From NCBI GenBank assembly GCA_028691315.1, contig JAQUZN010000005.1, positions 1 to 54,982 on the forward strand: a stretch of DNA of 54,982 bases, read 5' to 3'. Position numbers and translations under genes: made by a program. The notes under the pieces were generated by a model, which was given only the letters and a program-made list of their open reading frames with translations, was not told the DNA's origin and ran no database searches. Positions within the stretch are counted from its first letter, which is position 1; every line of letters starts with the position of its first letter. Of the stretch, positions 6,401 through 15,743 are shown piece after piece. The DNA is from Candidatus Izemoplasmatales bacterium. GTDB lineage: Bacteria > Bacillota_I > Bacilli_A > Izemoplasmatales > Hujiaoplasmataceae.

Positions 6401-8719
6401 ATGTACACGGATATCTCCATCCTCGAATTTGATAAAATTTTACACACTTTAAAAAGATATGCAGTGACTGATTTAGCAAAGCAAAATATTCTTTTGATTG
6501 AACCGACGAATAAAGTGGAAGACATCTCCCTTTGGCTTTTAGAAGTAAGCGAAGCTAAAACAATGATTGAAAGATATGATGAGACTCCACTCACTGGCGT
6601 ATTAAATGTTAAAGATGCGCTTAAAAGGTCTACAATTGGTTCTACTCTTCATATTGAAGAGTTATTACGCATAGTATCTTTAATTGAAGCGGCATCTAGA
6701 AGTAATATTTTTATAAAAAAAGTAAGACAATTATTGATTCCATCAGAAATCCTAAATCATTATTATGATGAAATATTAACTCATCCAGCACTCAAAAAAG
6801 CAATAGAACTGTGTATCGATGACAAAGGTCAAATCTATGATGATGCATCTTCTGAGTTAGCAACGATTCGAAAGAAGATGCATGTTTCAGAAAAACGCGT
6901 TGAAGAAAAAATGGCATCGCTTTTAAAATCAGAACAATCAAAATTGACAGATTCGATTATTACGATTCGCAATAACCGTTTAGTTTTGCCTGTCAAAGCA
7001 GAATATAAGAATTCGTTCAAAGGTATCATTCATGATCAATCATCGTCTAAAGAAACGGTGTTTATTGAACCAATGTCTTGTGTTGAAATCAATAATTTGC
7101 TGCAAACGTTACTTGTTGAAGAAAAACAAGCAATAGAAAAAATCCTTGCTGCACTTTCCTATGAAGTGAGTCTTTGTGCATTTGAACTTGAGCATAACTT
7201 GATGGTGTTTACTTCTCTAGACATTATTTTTGCGAAGGCGAAGTATTCGATTTCCGAACAACTTGAAGCTCCACTAATTACCAAGAATGAAATTGATTTA
7301 ATCAATGCAAGACACCCACTCATTCCAAGAGAAGTAGTTGTTCCAAATACAATATCATTCTACCAGTACCATACAATCGTGATTACAGGGCCCAACACTG
7401 GCGGAAAAACCGTTGCTTTAAAAACGTTGGGATTGTTATCAATAATGGTTCAATCAGGACTTCATATTCCGGTTTCAACTGGATCAAAAACAATTGTGTT
7501 TAATAATATTTTTGCGGATATTGGTGATGAACAGTCAATTGAGCAATCATTATCGACTTTTTCATCACATATTACAAAAATTATAACAATATTACGAATA
7601 GCAACTCGTAATTCTTTAATTTTACTTGATGAACTCGGTAGTGGAACTGATCCAAAAGAAGGAGCTTCTTTGGCTATTAGTATTCTCGATTATATTCGAA
7701 ACAAGAATGTTTTTTCGATGGTCACAACGCACTACCCTGAATTAAAGGTATATGCTTATGACTTAGAAGATACAGTGAATGCATCTGTTGAATTTGACAT
7801 TGAATCATTAAAACCAACTTATCGTTTGCAAATTGGAGTTCCAGGAACTTCAAATGCTTTGGATATTGCTTCAAGACTTGGACTGATGGATGAAATCGTA
7901 AACCACGCTAGAACTGTTTCGATGCAATTTGATAATGATACCATTATCCTTATGAAAAAATTAGAAAAGCAATCAGTCGCATTACAAAAAGAAATTGATG
8001 AAACCATCGCCAGAAAAGAAGCACTTGCTGTTGAAAGAGCAGAACTGGATAAACTCATTGTATCTTCAAAACAAAAATATAATCAACGACTGAAAGAAAT
8101 TGATATTGAAAAGGATAAAGTCTTGGCTAAAACCCAAGAAGAAGCTTATGTTCTAATTCGAGAGCTTGATGAACTTAAGAAAAGCGCAGATTTTAAAGAA
8201 CATGAACTCGCAAGAATAAAACACGAAGTAAAAAATCTGGGAGCTATGTCAGAACAATTCATCAAGTTGAATCAAAAACGAATCATGATTGGCGACGTTG
8301 TTAATGTCGTTCCTTATCAAAAAAGTGGAATCGTCATGAAAAAACGTGGTCCAAATGAATATGTTGTTCAGATGGGTGTATTAACTGGTAATTTCAGTGA
8401 GAAAGATTTGGAATTTATTGAAAAAAAACAAGAATCAAAAAGCATTTCATCTGGAAGAATTACGCTTGAGTCTTCTGCGAAAGTTGAACTCGACCTTCGT
8501 GGAAAAAGATTTGATGAAGCAATGGAACTTCTTGACAAATATGTCGATGATTGCCTAATGAATCACCTAGAATTTGCTTACATTATCCATGGATATGGAA
8601 CTGGAGCTTTACGAAAAGGTGTATTAGATTACTTAAAGAAAAATAAAACAGTAAAAAGTTTCAGACCTGGTGGCGCAAGTGAAGGCGGATCAGGGGTTAC
8701 TGTCATGTATTTAAGATAA
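6401..8719 (+). CDS. mutS2: Endonuclease MutS2
   Basis: This is a 772-residue MutS-like ATPase. Core and clamp helices lead to Walker A GPNTGGKT, then Walker B with LLDELGSGTDPKEGA, a long coiled-coil/KOW-like linker, and a C-terminal Smr nuclease domain (LDLRGKRFDEAM..HGYGTGALRKGV). MutS2 acts on branched DNA to limit recombination. In Bacillus it also rescues collided ribosomes. There is no mismatch-binding domain, so it is not MutS. I chose ATG 6401, which has AAGGTGAG 4-11 bases upstream. The frame is open to 6224, but that region lies over the rnhC start and resembles nothing. Confidence 0.95.
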   Translation: MYTDISILEFDKILHTLKRYAVTDLAKQNILLIEPTNKVEDISLWLLEVSEAKTMIERYDETPLTGVLNVKDALKRSTIGSTLHIEELLRIVSLIEAASRSNIFIKKVRQLLIPSEILNHYYDEILTHPALKKAIELCIDDKGQIYDDASSELATIRKKMHVSEKRVEEKMASLLKSEQSKLTDSIITIRNNRLVLPVKAEYKNSFKGIIHDQSSSKETVFIEPMSCVEINNLLQTLLVEEKQAIEKILAALSYEVSLCAFELEHNLMVFTSLDIIFAKAKYSISEQLEAPLITKNEIDLINARHPLIPREVVVPNTISFYQYHTIVITGPNTGGKTVALKTLGLLSIMVQSGLHIPVSTGSKTIVFNNIFADIGDEQSIEQSLSTFSSHITKIITILRIATRNSLILLDELGSGTDPKEGASLAISILDYIRNKNVFSMVTTHYPELKVYAYDLEDTVNASVEFDIESLKPTYRLQIGVPGTSNALDIASRLGLMDEIVNHARTVSMQFDNDTIILMKKLEKQSVALQKEIDETIARKEALAVERAELDKLIVSSKQKYNQRLKEIDIEKDKVLAKTQEEAYVLIRELDELKKSADFKEHELARIKHEVKNLGAMSEQFIKLNQKRIMIGDVVNVVPYQKSGIVMKKRGPNEYVVQMGVLTGNFSEKDLEFIEKKQESKSISSGRITLESSAKVELDLRGKRFDEAMELLDKYVDDCLMNHLEFAYIIHGYGTGALRKGVLDYLKKNKTVKSFRPGGASEGGSGVTVMYLR

Positions 8720-8735
8720 ATGGTGGATAGAATAT

Positions 8736-9035
8736 ATGATTGAGTATAACGAGAACATAGATCCCTTATTAAATAAAGGAATTGTTATTTTAGAATTTTA
8801 TGCGAAATGGTGCGGAACTTGTAGACAGGTATCTAAATCTATAGCTGCTATTGAATCAAAGCTACCTTACACTTTTGTGCGGATTGATTCTGATAGAGAT
8901 AAATTAGTTCTCAAAAAATACCATGTTCAGGGGATACCCGTTGTTTTAGTGTTAAAAGACGGAGTTGAAGTAGACAGAACCAGTGGATCTCTAACAGTAT
9001 TTGAACTCGAATTATATTTAAACAGTGTCTTATAA
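8736..9035 (+). CDS. Thioredoxin-like protein
   Basis: This is a 99-residue single-domain thioredoxin. The active site is WCGTC (Cys26/Cys29) in FYAKWCGTCRQ, and GIPVVLVLKDG carries the cis-proline. The active site differs from the usual WCGPC: Thr replaces Pro, which tends to shift the redox potential. The start lies 16 bases after the mutS2 stop, with GGTGG as SD, so it is probably cotranscribed with mutS2. It would reduce disulfides in the cytosol. It has no signal peptide. Confidence 0.9.
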   Translation: MIEYNENIDPLLNKGIVILEFYAKWCGTCRQVSKSIAAIESKLPYTFVRIDSDRDKLVLKKYHVQGIPVVLVLKDGVEVDRTSGSLTVFELELYLNSVL

Positions 9036-9068
9036 GCTGACATTTTGAATAAAAAATGTTCGCTTTTA

Positions 9069-9077
9069 TGATATAAT
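9069..9077 (+). promoter_or_regulatory. Extended -10 promoter of truB-ribF operon
   Basis: TGaTATAAT (TATAAT at 9072-9077) is present without a convincing -35. An AT-rich tract lies upstream. The start site is predicted near 9084, giving a very short leader. Confidence 0.6.
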
Positions 9078-9098
9078 GCTTTTGATTGAGGTGAGTAG

Positions 9099-9971
9099 AT
9101 GAACGGACTATTGATTATTGATAAACCTGCCAATATAACTAGTCATGATGTAGTGAACAAACTACGTAAAATCTTATGCATTAAACGAATTGGTCATACA
9201 GGAACACTTGATCCGTTTGCAAGAGGTGTGATGGTTCTTTTAATTGGTGAGGCAACAAAACTTTCTAAATATTTTGTCGAAAAAGATAAATCCTATCACG
9301 CAGAAATATTAATTGGAACGAAGACAGATTCTGATGATGTAACAGGTGAAGTCATTGACGAAAAATCCGTTAGCCATATTACAGAGGAAATGATTGATGT
9401 TTCGCTAACTTCTTTTTCAGGGAAAATCAAGCAAATTCCTCCAATTTATTCAGCAATCAAAAAAGATGGTAAGAAAATGGTTGATTTGGCACGAAAACAT
9501 AAGGAAATGCCAGAACTTGAACCAAGGGATGTTGAGATTTATTCGATACGTAAACAAAAAGTTTCTCGTGACGGAAATAAAATAATCATTGAAGTCGATA
9601 TGTTTGTTTCCAAAGGAACATATATTCGTTCCTTTGCTCGAGATTTAGGCGAAAAATTAGGTTCAGTTGGGACACTAAATTCACTGCTTAGAACTGAAGT
9701 AGGGCCTTTTTCTTTAAAAAAAGCCTGTAGCTTATCTGATATATCTAAAGATAATATTACTCTTATTGATCCACTTATATATCTGGGTATGCCTAAACTT
9801 GTATTATCTGATGAGCATGCAAAAGATGTATCATTTGGTCGCTTTTTACCAATGTCTTTGTTTGAAAATGCAGAAGATACAATCTTGTATAATTCGCAAT
9901 CGAAAGCGATTGCTATCTACACATATGACCAACAAAAAAATATAATGAGAATGTCGGTGTTATTAAATTGA
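9099..9971 (+). CDS. truB: tRNA pseudouridine-55 synthase TruB
   Basis: This 290-residue enzyme makes pseudouridine 55 in the T-loop of tRNAs. The motif GHTGTLDPFARG carries the catalytic Asp38. KIKQIPPIYSAIKKDGKK and KGTYIRSFARDLG are further family blocks, and a PUA-like C-terminus follows. The SD GAGGTGAG is just upstream of ATG. The TGA stop overlaps the TTG start of ribF (TTGA). The truB-ribF pair is conserved in Bacillota, usually after rbfA/infB, which are not in this window. Confidence 0.96.
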   Translation: MNGLLIIDKPANITSHDVVNKLRKILCIKRIGHTGTLDPFARGVMVLLIGEATKLSKYFVEKDKSYHAEILIGTKTDSDDVTGEVIDEKSVSHITEEMIDVSLTSFSGKIKQIPPIYSAIKKDGKKMVDLARKHKEMPELEPRDVEIYSIRKQKVSRDGNKIIIEVDMFVSKGTYIRSFARDLGEKLGSVGTLNSLLRTEVGPFSLKKACSLSDISKDNITLIDPLIYLGMPKLVLSDEHAKDVSFGRFLPMSLFENAEDTILYNSQSKAIAIYTYDQQKNIMRMSVLLN

Positions 9972-10882
9972 AGACGATTTACTTGCAAGCGTCATCTTAT
10001 TTACAAGAGACAAATCTAGCACTATGTCTAGGATTCTTTGATGGGCTTCACTTAGCCCATATTGAATTATTAAAAAGAACCATATTAGAGGGAAAAAAAA
10101 GAGGAATTCAAACGGGGATGATGACTTTTTCTACCCATATTTTGTCGTTTATCTATAATTCGCCATTCGAGTATTTATCTTCGATTATAGACAAAACAAA
10201 AGAAGCTGAAAAATTAGGTTTTGACTATTTTTATGTTCTGGAGGTTACAGATGACCTTGTGTCACTTGATGCTAAAGACTTTATTCATCAGTTTCTGGTG
10301 AAACAAAAGTTAATCGTAGTTGGCTTTGACTACACATATGGTAAATATGGAAAAGGCGATGTAACATTACTTACCAAGCAAAAAGAATTTGAAACGATTA
10401 TCGTTTCAGAAATGGTATACGATCAAAAAAAGATTGGTTCGACTCATATTAGACAATTAATCAAGGAAGGAAACGTGACTCTAGCTAGTGTATTACTTGG
10501 TCGGCCATATTCAATTTATGGAAAAGTCGTCCCAGGTAAAAATCGCGGAAAAAGTTTAGGCTTTCCAACGGCAAATATTAAAAATTTAGGGTATTTACAA
10601 CCTTTATCAGGGGTTTATATTGTCAATGTTATTGTCAATCATAAAATTCACCATGGTTTAGCAAATATTGGAGATAATCCAACATTTGATGATACTGGCG
10701 TTACTCTTGAAGTATATATTTTTGATTTTGAACAAGATATCTATGGTTCAAACATCAAATTATGTTTTTTACAGTACTTACGTGAAGAAGTAAAATTTTC
10801 GTCTAAACAAGAATTAATTGATCAAATGGTTGAAGACGAAGTTATCACGAGAAGTTGGTTTGAAAAGAGGGAAATTCTATGA
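9968..10882 (+). CDS. ribF: Bifunctional riboflavin kinase / FAD synthetase
   Basis: This 304-residue enzyme turns riboflavin into FMN and then FAD. The N-terminal nucleotidyltransferase carries LGFFDGLHLAH (about residues 21-31) and STHIRQLI. The C-terminal riboflavin kinase carries GKVVPGKNRGKSLGFPTANI, GVYIVNV and GDNPTF. The start is TTG, overlapping the truB stop. No better ATG exists near the family N-terminus, and the first ATG (codon 52) would remove the nucleotide-binding loop. It lets the cell use imported riboflavin for flavoproteins such as the oxidoreductase at 16.6 kb. Confidence 0.95.
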   Translation: MKTIYLQASSYLQETNLALCLGFFDGLHLAHIELLKRTILEGKKRGIQTGMMTFSTHILSFIYNSPFEYLSSIIDKTKEAEKLGFDYFYVLEVTDDLVSLDAKDFIHQFLVKQKLIVVGFDYTYGKYGKGDVTLLTKQKEFETIIVSEMVYDQKKIGSTHIRQLIKEGNVTLASVLLGRPYSIYGKVVPGKNRGKSLGFPTANIKNLGYLQPLSGVYIVNVIVNHKIHHGLANIGDNPTFDDTGVTLEVYIFDFEQDIYGSNIKLCFLQYLREEVKFSSKQELIDQMVEDEVITRSWFEKREIL

Positions 10883-11793
10883 AAAAAATAGGAAAGGGCT
10901 TTTGGATTACTTTAGGGGTTGGTAGTGTTTTCTTTATCGTCTTAATTATTTTAAGTAGTGTTCTTCAGTTAGGCGAAAGACTAAATACGATTTCTCCTTA
11001 TCTTGAAATAGCTTTTTATGTCGTTTCAGGTATATTATTTGTACTGCTTATCGTAAGACCAATTGGACAAATTGTTTTTTCTCCGACATTTTCAATGGAT
11101 AGTTTATTTACCGAAGAACAAAATGCGAAGAAAAATTATCAAATGTATAAAAAAGTGACAAAAAATATTATGTTAGAGCCATACTTATCAGAAGACGAAA
11201 AAGCATCTTTAGACGACAGTTTATCTGATCCATTGGCATTAAAACAGTCACTTAGTCTCGTATTTGATCAAACAATCAAAAAGGAAATCAATAAAATAAT
11301 TGTCAAACATGCTGAAACGGTGTTTTTATCCACTGCAATTAGTCAAAATGGTCGACTTGACTCACTAGCGGTCATAACGATTAATCTGAAGTTAATCAAA
11401 GAATTAGTTATAAAGTGTGGATTTCGCCCAAACTATCCAGCACTTGGGAAACTATCATTTAATATTATGACTTCAGCGATTATCGCGGAAAGTTTAGAAA
11501 ACATTAATCTAAATGAACTCTTCCCTCAAAAGGGATTAAATGCTTTATCTGATATTCCATTCTTAAAAACAATTACTGGCTCTTTAGCACAAGGCGTTGG
11601 TAATGCATTACTAACTTTAAGGGTGGGAATTATCTGCCGAAATTACTTGTTTATGAATTTAAAGGGATTAAGTAAAAACGATATTCGAAAAATGGCATTC
11701 GGTGAAGCTATATTGCTACTTCCAAGTGTACTTGCAGAATCGGTGAAGAAATTACCCGTGCGCTTAAAAACGATATTTGAAAAAGTCTTTTAA
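10879..11793 (+). CDS. Membrane protein, YcjF/DUF697-like, unknown function
   Basis: This is a 304-residue protein. It has two clear membrane helices near the N-terminus (about residues 9-30 and 40-60), a charged middle region, and a C-terminal half with alternating polar and hydrophobic helices that resembles the DUF697 (YcjF-like) fold. ATG overlaps the ribF stop (ATGA), so it is the third gene of the truB operon. The family link is by general pattern only and should be tested by profile search. No catalytic motif is visible. It may be a membrane-stress or GTPase-associated protein, but that is a guess from the family. Confidence 0.7.
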   Translation: MKKIGKGFWITLGVGSVFFIVLIILSSVLQLGERLNTISPYLEIAFYVVSGILFVLLIVRPIGQIVFSPTFSMDSLFTEEQNAKKNYQMYKKVTKNIMLEPYLSEDEKASLDDSLSDPLALKQSLSLVFDQTIKKEINKIIVKHAETVFLSTAISQNGRLDSLAVITINLKLIKELVIKCGFRPNYPALGKLSFNIMTSAIIAESLENINLNELFPQKGLNALSDIPFLKTITGSLAQGVGNALLTLRVGIICRNYLFMNLKGLSKNDIRKMAFGEAILLLPSVLAESVKKLPVRLKTIFEKVF

Positions 11794-11805
11794 GCATCAA
11801 AAAGA

Positions 11806-11834
11806 TTGATTTATACTAGCTTGTTTGCTATAAT
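11806..11834 (+). promoter_or_regulatory. Promoter of tig
   Basis: TTGATT (11806-11811), a 17-base spacer and TATAAT (11829-11834) lie 35 bases upstream of the trigger factor start. Confidence 0.85.
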
Positions 11835-11868
11835 GGTAAAAGTGATTATTTAAGATGGAGGATATATA

Positions 11869-13161
11869 ATGATTATTGACAAATTAAGTGGATCCAGAGT
11901 GCATTTTGAAGTAACAGTTACTAAAGAACTATTCGAACATGCTCTAGACCACGCTTTTGAGGAAATGAACCAAAAAGTCGAAATCAAAGGATTTCGCAAA
12001 GGTAAAGCACCAAGAAACGTCTATGAAGCAAAGTATGGAGTAGAATCTTTATTTGAAGAGGCTATCAACCATGCACTTCAAGATACTTACTATGAAGCCG
12101 TAACTGAAAACGAAATTCAAGTTGTTGCTCAACCTAAAATTGATTTAGACTTTGAAAAGGTAAAAAGAGGCGAAGATTTTACTTATACAGTTACAGTAGC
12201 TATAAAACCTACGATTGTTTTAGGCGAATATTTAGGAATCGAAGTGCCAGTTCTAAGTAACGAAGTTACTGAAGAAGAAGTTACTTTTGAAATTGAAAAA
12301 GAACTTGAAAAAAATGCTGAAATGGTTTTAAAAGAAGAAGGCATTTTAGAAGATGGAAATACAGCTGTATTTGATTTTTCTGGATCAGTAGATGGCGTAA
12401 AATTTGAAGGCGGTACTGCTGAAAACTATGAATTAGTAATTGGTTCAAACCAATTTATACCTGGTTTTGAAAGCCAAATGGTTGGGTTAAAACCCGAAGA
12501 AGAAAAAGATGTACTTGTAACTTTTCCTGAAGATTACCAAGAAAAAACGCTAGCGAATAAAGAAGCAGTTTTCGCAGTAAAATTACATGAAATCAAAGAA
12601 AGAGTTGTTCCAACACTATCCGATGATTTCGTTAAGGATTTAAATCTTGATAATATTTCTACTGTTGTTGAGTATCAAGAAAGCATCAAACAAAAATTAA
12701 TTGATGAAAAAGTGAAACAAAATGAAAATCATGTATTACATACTGTTGTGGAAAAAGTAACTGAAAATGCATCATTTGATGTTCCTGAAGAAATGATTCA
12801 AGAAGAAGTATCTCGTATGCATGAAAATGCAGAAAGACAAATCAAGCAGTATGGCTTAGATTTTGATACTTACCTTCAATATATGGGAAAAACCAAAGAA
12901 GTTTACGATGAAGAATTAAAATCTGAAGCAGCAAAGAACCTTCGTCAACAACTAGTTATTGAAGCAATTGGCAAAAAGGAAGCTTTGGAAATTACTGAAG
13001 AAGAAATAAATGCCAAGTATCTTGATATTGTTGAGCAATACAAGAGTCAAAATGTAACAATGGAACAAGCAAAGGCAGCGATTCCTGTTGACGCTATCAA
13101 AGATGAAATTACATACAAGAAAGCTATTGACTTACTTGTAGAAAAAGCTAAATTAGTTTAA
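11869..13161 (+). CDS. tig: Trigger factor, ribosome-bound chaperone
   Basis: This is a 430-residue chaperone and prolyl isomerase that binds nascent chains at the ribosome exit. The N-terminal ribosome-docking signature GFRKGKAPRNVYEAKYG is near residues 42-58. The FKBP-like domain follows (FDFSGSVDGVKFEGGTAENYELVIGSNQFIPGFE.. in outline). A long helical C-terminal arm completes it. The length is typical. The SD GGAGG lies 8 bases before ATG. It is monocistronic between its own promoter and terminator, and sits next to lon as in many Bacillota, although clpX is absent here. Confidence 0.97.
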   Translation: MIIDKLSGSRVHFEVTVTKELFEHALDHAFEEMNQKVEIKGFRKGKAPRNVYEAKYGVESLFEEAINHALQDTYYEAVTENEIQVVAQPKIDLDFEKVKRGEDFTYTVTVAIKPTIVLGEYLGIEVPVLSNEVTEEEVTFEIEKELEKNAEMVLKEEGILEDGNTAVFDFSGSVDGVKFEGGTAENYELVIGSNQFIPGFESQMVGLKPEEEKDVLVTFPEDYQEKTLANKEAVFAVKLHEIKERVVPTLSDDFVKDLNLDNISTVVEYQESIKQKLIDEKVKQNENHVLHTVVEKVTENASFDVPEEMIQEEVSRMHENAERQIKQYGLDFDTYLQYMGKTKEVYDEELKSEAAKNLRQQLVIEAIGKKEALEITEEEINAKYLDIVEQYKSQNVTMEQAKAAIPVDAIKDEITYKKAIDLLVEKAKLV

Positions 13162-13168
13162 AACCACA

Positions 13169-13224
13169 AAAATCCTAATTGTTTATTTGAAATTCAATTT
13201 CTAAATAATCACTAGGGTTTTTTT
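13169..13224 (+). terminator. Terminator of tig
   Basis: A long imperfect hairpin has outer arms AAAAATCCTA and TAGGGTTTTT around an inner TTATTTGAAATT / AATTTCTAAATAA stem. It ends in a T run. Confidence 0.75.
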
Positions 13225-13249
13225 CATTCAATAATTCAAATCATATTTT

Positions 13250-13278
13250 TTGTGAAATTCCATAAGATATGATAAAAT
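13250..13278 (+). promoter_or_regulatory. Promoter of lon
   Basis: TTGTGA (13250-13255), a 17-base spacer and TAAAAT (13273-13278) lead to a leader of about 50 bases that contains an inverted repeat (13299-13319). Confidence 0.75.
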
Positions 13279-13298
13279 AGTATTCAAGAGACAAGTTG

Positions 13299-13319
13299 TT
13301 AATCCACGTATGTGGTTAA
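13299..13319. repeat. Inverted repeat in the lon leader
   Basis: TTAATCCAC (13299-13307) and GTGGTTAA (13312-13319) pair with one bulged base around GTAT. The repeat ends four bases before the lon SD. It could be a repressor site or a hairpin affecting translation. It matches neither CIRCE nor the CtsR heptad repeat. Confidence 0.5.
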
Positions 13320-13334
13320 ATAGAGGTGAAGAAA

Positions 13335-15656
13335 ATGTACGAAGTAAATAAAGTGTTTTCCGATTCCCTACCCGTTGTGCCTGTAAGAGGAGTCATTTTC
13401 TTGCCAGGATCCGATGTGAGAGTTGAAGTTGGCAGAGACTTCTCGAAAAATGCAATCTATGAGGCTGAAAATAATCGTGATGGGCATGTTTTACTCGTTT
13501 TTCAAGAAAATCCTGAAATTAGCGAACCAGAGTTTGAAGATTTTGTTGAAGTAGGGTTGCTCGCTAGAATTTCAGTTAAAATCAAGTTGCCAAATGGTAA
13601 TTTTAAAATTAAATTTGAGCCAATTACAAGAGTCAAATTAAATGATTTAATTACGAAAGAACCTTATTATTTGATCGATTTTACATCGATTATTTTGCAT
13701 CCAGAAAATTTGGATGAAGAGCAAGTCCTTTTAAAGATGGTTTCAAAAGAAGCCGTCGAAAATGCAACGTTCTTATTTAAAGACTCGAAGAAAATTCTTG
13801 ATACATTACAACAAGGAATCACTAGTGACAAACTATGTGATTTAATCGCATCCGAATTAAGAATATCAGAAAATGAAAGAATTAAGTATTTGCTTTCTAA
13901 TTCAATTAATCAACGTCTTCAAATGATTTTACAAGATATTGAAAAAGAAAAGAATTTACAAACAATTGAATCTAAAATTAACGAATCTGTTCGTAAATCA
14001 GCAGACCAAAATCAAAAAGAATATTATCTTCGTGAGAAAATGCGTGCTATTCAAGAAGAACTGGGCGATTCTAAACAAGATGATACTGCCAAACTTTTAC
14101 AACAAATAGAAGAATCAGATATGCCTGAACACGTAAGAACGAAGGCATTAAAAGAACTCAAAAGGTATGAGTACTTATCTTCTAATTCTAGCGAATCAAG
14201 TGTTGTAAGAACATACCTAGAAACGTTAATATCAATACCTTGGCAAAAACAAACCGATGATGAAAAAGACATTAATGTTGCAATTGAAAAACTGGAGTCT
14301 TCTCATTACGGTTTAGAAAAAGTAAAAGAAAGAATTATTGAGTATCTATCAGTAAAAATGTTAACGGGAAAAAACCCACAAACTATTTTATGTCTTTATG
14401 GGCCTCCGGGAGTTGGTAAAACATCTCTTGCTAAATCAATCGCAAATGCGCTTAACCGTGAATTTGTGAAAACTAGTTTAGGTGGAGTTCATGATGAAGC
14501 CGAGATTCGTGGACATAGACGTACTTACGTTGGAGCTTTGCCTGGAAGAATAATTAATGGAATGATCAAAGCGAAAGTTGCAAATCCCGTTTTCTTAATC
14601 GATGAAATTGATAAAATGGTAATGAACGATCATAATGATCCAAGTGCATCTTTATTAGAGGTGCTAGATCCAGAACAAAATCAGTTTTTCAGCGATCATT
14701 ACGTCGAAGAAGATTATGACTTATCAAAAGTAATTTTTATCGCTACTGCAAACTACTTAGAAAACGTTCCTGCCCCATTACGAGACAGAATGGAAATTAT
14801 CGAACTAAGTTCTTATACTGAAATCGAAAAATTTTACATTGCAAGAAAATTTTTAATCACAAAACAAATCACTTCTCATGGTCTAGATGAGTCGAAATTA
14901 CTTATTTCAGACGAAGCAATCAAAGTGATGATTAAAGAATATACGAGAGAAGCAGGCGTAAGACAACTTGAACGGATGTTTGGTTCGATTGTCAGAAAAG
15001 CAATTAAAGAAATATTAGTGAATAAACTCGATTCTGTCCATATTGAACCTGAGAATTTACATAACTATCTAGGAAAACAAATCTTCCATAACAATCAAAT
15101 TCAAAAAGAAGATATGGTAGGGGTTGTAACTGGTCTTGCTTACACGACTGCAGGCGGAGATACTTTAGATGTTGAAGCAACTTTCTATGAAGGCAAAAAT
15201 CAGTTAGTTTTAACTGGAAATTTAGGTAATGTAATGAAGGAATCAGCGATGGCTGCTTTATCGTACGTTAGAACAAATGCTGAAGAATTAGGCATTGATT
15301 CGAAGGTTTTTGATAAAGCGGATATTCATATTCACGTACCAGAAGGTGCAATTCCGAAAGATGGTCCATCGGCTGGCGTTACACTCACAACGGCGCTAGT
15401 TAGTGTTTTATCAAACAGAAAAGTGAATCGTTTCATCGGTATGACTGGTGAAGTAACTTTAAAAGGTAGAGTCTTACCTATTGGTGGATTAAAGGAAAAA
15501 GCAATTGCTGCATCAAGAAGTGGTTTAACGACTATCATTGTCCCAAGAGGCAATGAAAAAGATGTCGATGACATTCCAAAAGAAATCCTTGACGTTTTGA
15601 CGATACGTTATGCTGAAACAGTTGCAGACGTACTTAAAATCGCGCTAATTGATTAA
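13335..15656 (+). CDS. lon: ATP-dependent protease Lon
   Basis: This 773-residue cytosolic AAA+ protease degrades misfolded and regulatory proteins. An N-terminal LAN domain (about 1-200) is followed by a coiled helix region, then Walker A GPPGVGKT at 356-363 and a Walker B region (PVFLIDEIDKM). The C-terminal protease domain has catalytic Ser679 (PKDGPSAG) and Lys722 (GGLKEKAIAA). The GTG at 13326 is inside the SD GAGGTG, so ATG 13335 is the start. It is monocistronic, with a promoter, a leader inverted repeat and a strong terminator. Confidence 0.97.
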   Translation: MYEVNKVFSDSLPVVPVRGVIFLPGSDVRVEVGRDFSKNAIYEAENNRDGHVLLVFQENPEISEPEFEDFVEVGLLARISVKIKLPNGNFKIKFEPITRVKLNDLITKEPYYLIDFTSIILHPENLDEEQVLLKMVSKEAVENATFLFKDSKKILDTLQQGITSDKLCDLIASELRISENERIKYLLSNSINQRLQMILQDIEKEKNLQTIESKINESVRKSADQNQKEYYLREKMRAIQEELGDSKQDDTAKLLQQIEESDMPEHVRTKALKELKRYEYLSSNSSESSVVRTYLETLISIPWQKQTDDEKDINVAIEKLESSHYGLEKVKERIIEYLSVKMLTGKNPQTILCLYGPPGVGKTSLAKSIANALNREFVKTSLGGVHDEAEIRGHRRTYVGALPGRIINGMIKAKVANPVFLIDEIDKMVMNDHNDPSASLLEVLDPEQNQFFSDHYVEEDYDLSKVIFIATANYLENVPAPLRDRMEIIELSSYTEIEKFYIARKFLITKQITSHGLDESKLLISDEAIKVMIKEYTREAGVRQLERMFGSIVRKAIKEILVNKLDSVHIEPENLHNYLGKQIFHNNQIQKEDMVGVVTGLAYTTAGGDTLDVEATFYEGKNQLVLTGNLGNVMKESAMAALSYVRTNAEELGIDSKVFDKADIHIHVPEGAIPKDGPSAGVTLTTALVSVLSNRKVNRFIGMTGEVTLKGRVLPIGGLKEKAIAASRSGLTTIIVPRGNEKDVDDIPKEILDVLTIRYAETVADVLKIALID

Positions 15657-15663
15657 AACATTC

Positions 15664-15699
15664 ATCCATCCTTTGAAGAAAGGATGGATTTTTTTTTTT
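15664..15699 (+). terminator. Strong terminator of lon
   Basis: A perfect 11-bp stem ATCCATCCTTT-GAAG-AAAGGATGGAT is followed by ten Ts. Confidence 0.95.
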
Positions 15700-15743
15700 A
15701 TTTACGATATAATAGTCGAGAATCTGACAAGGGGATGAGGACG

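Noticed and set aside
13326-13334. GTG start for lon three codons upstream
   Set aside because: The GTG is part of the SD GAGGTG itself, so ATG 13335 is the functional start.
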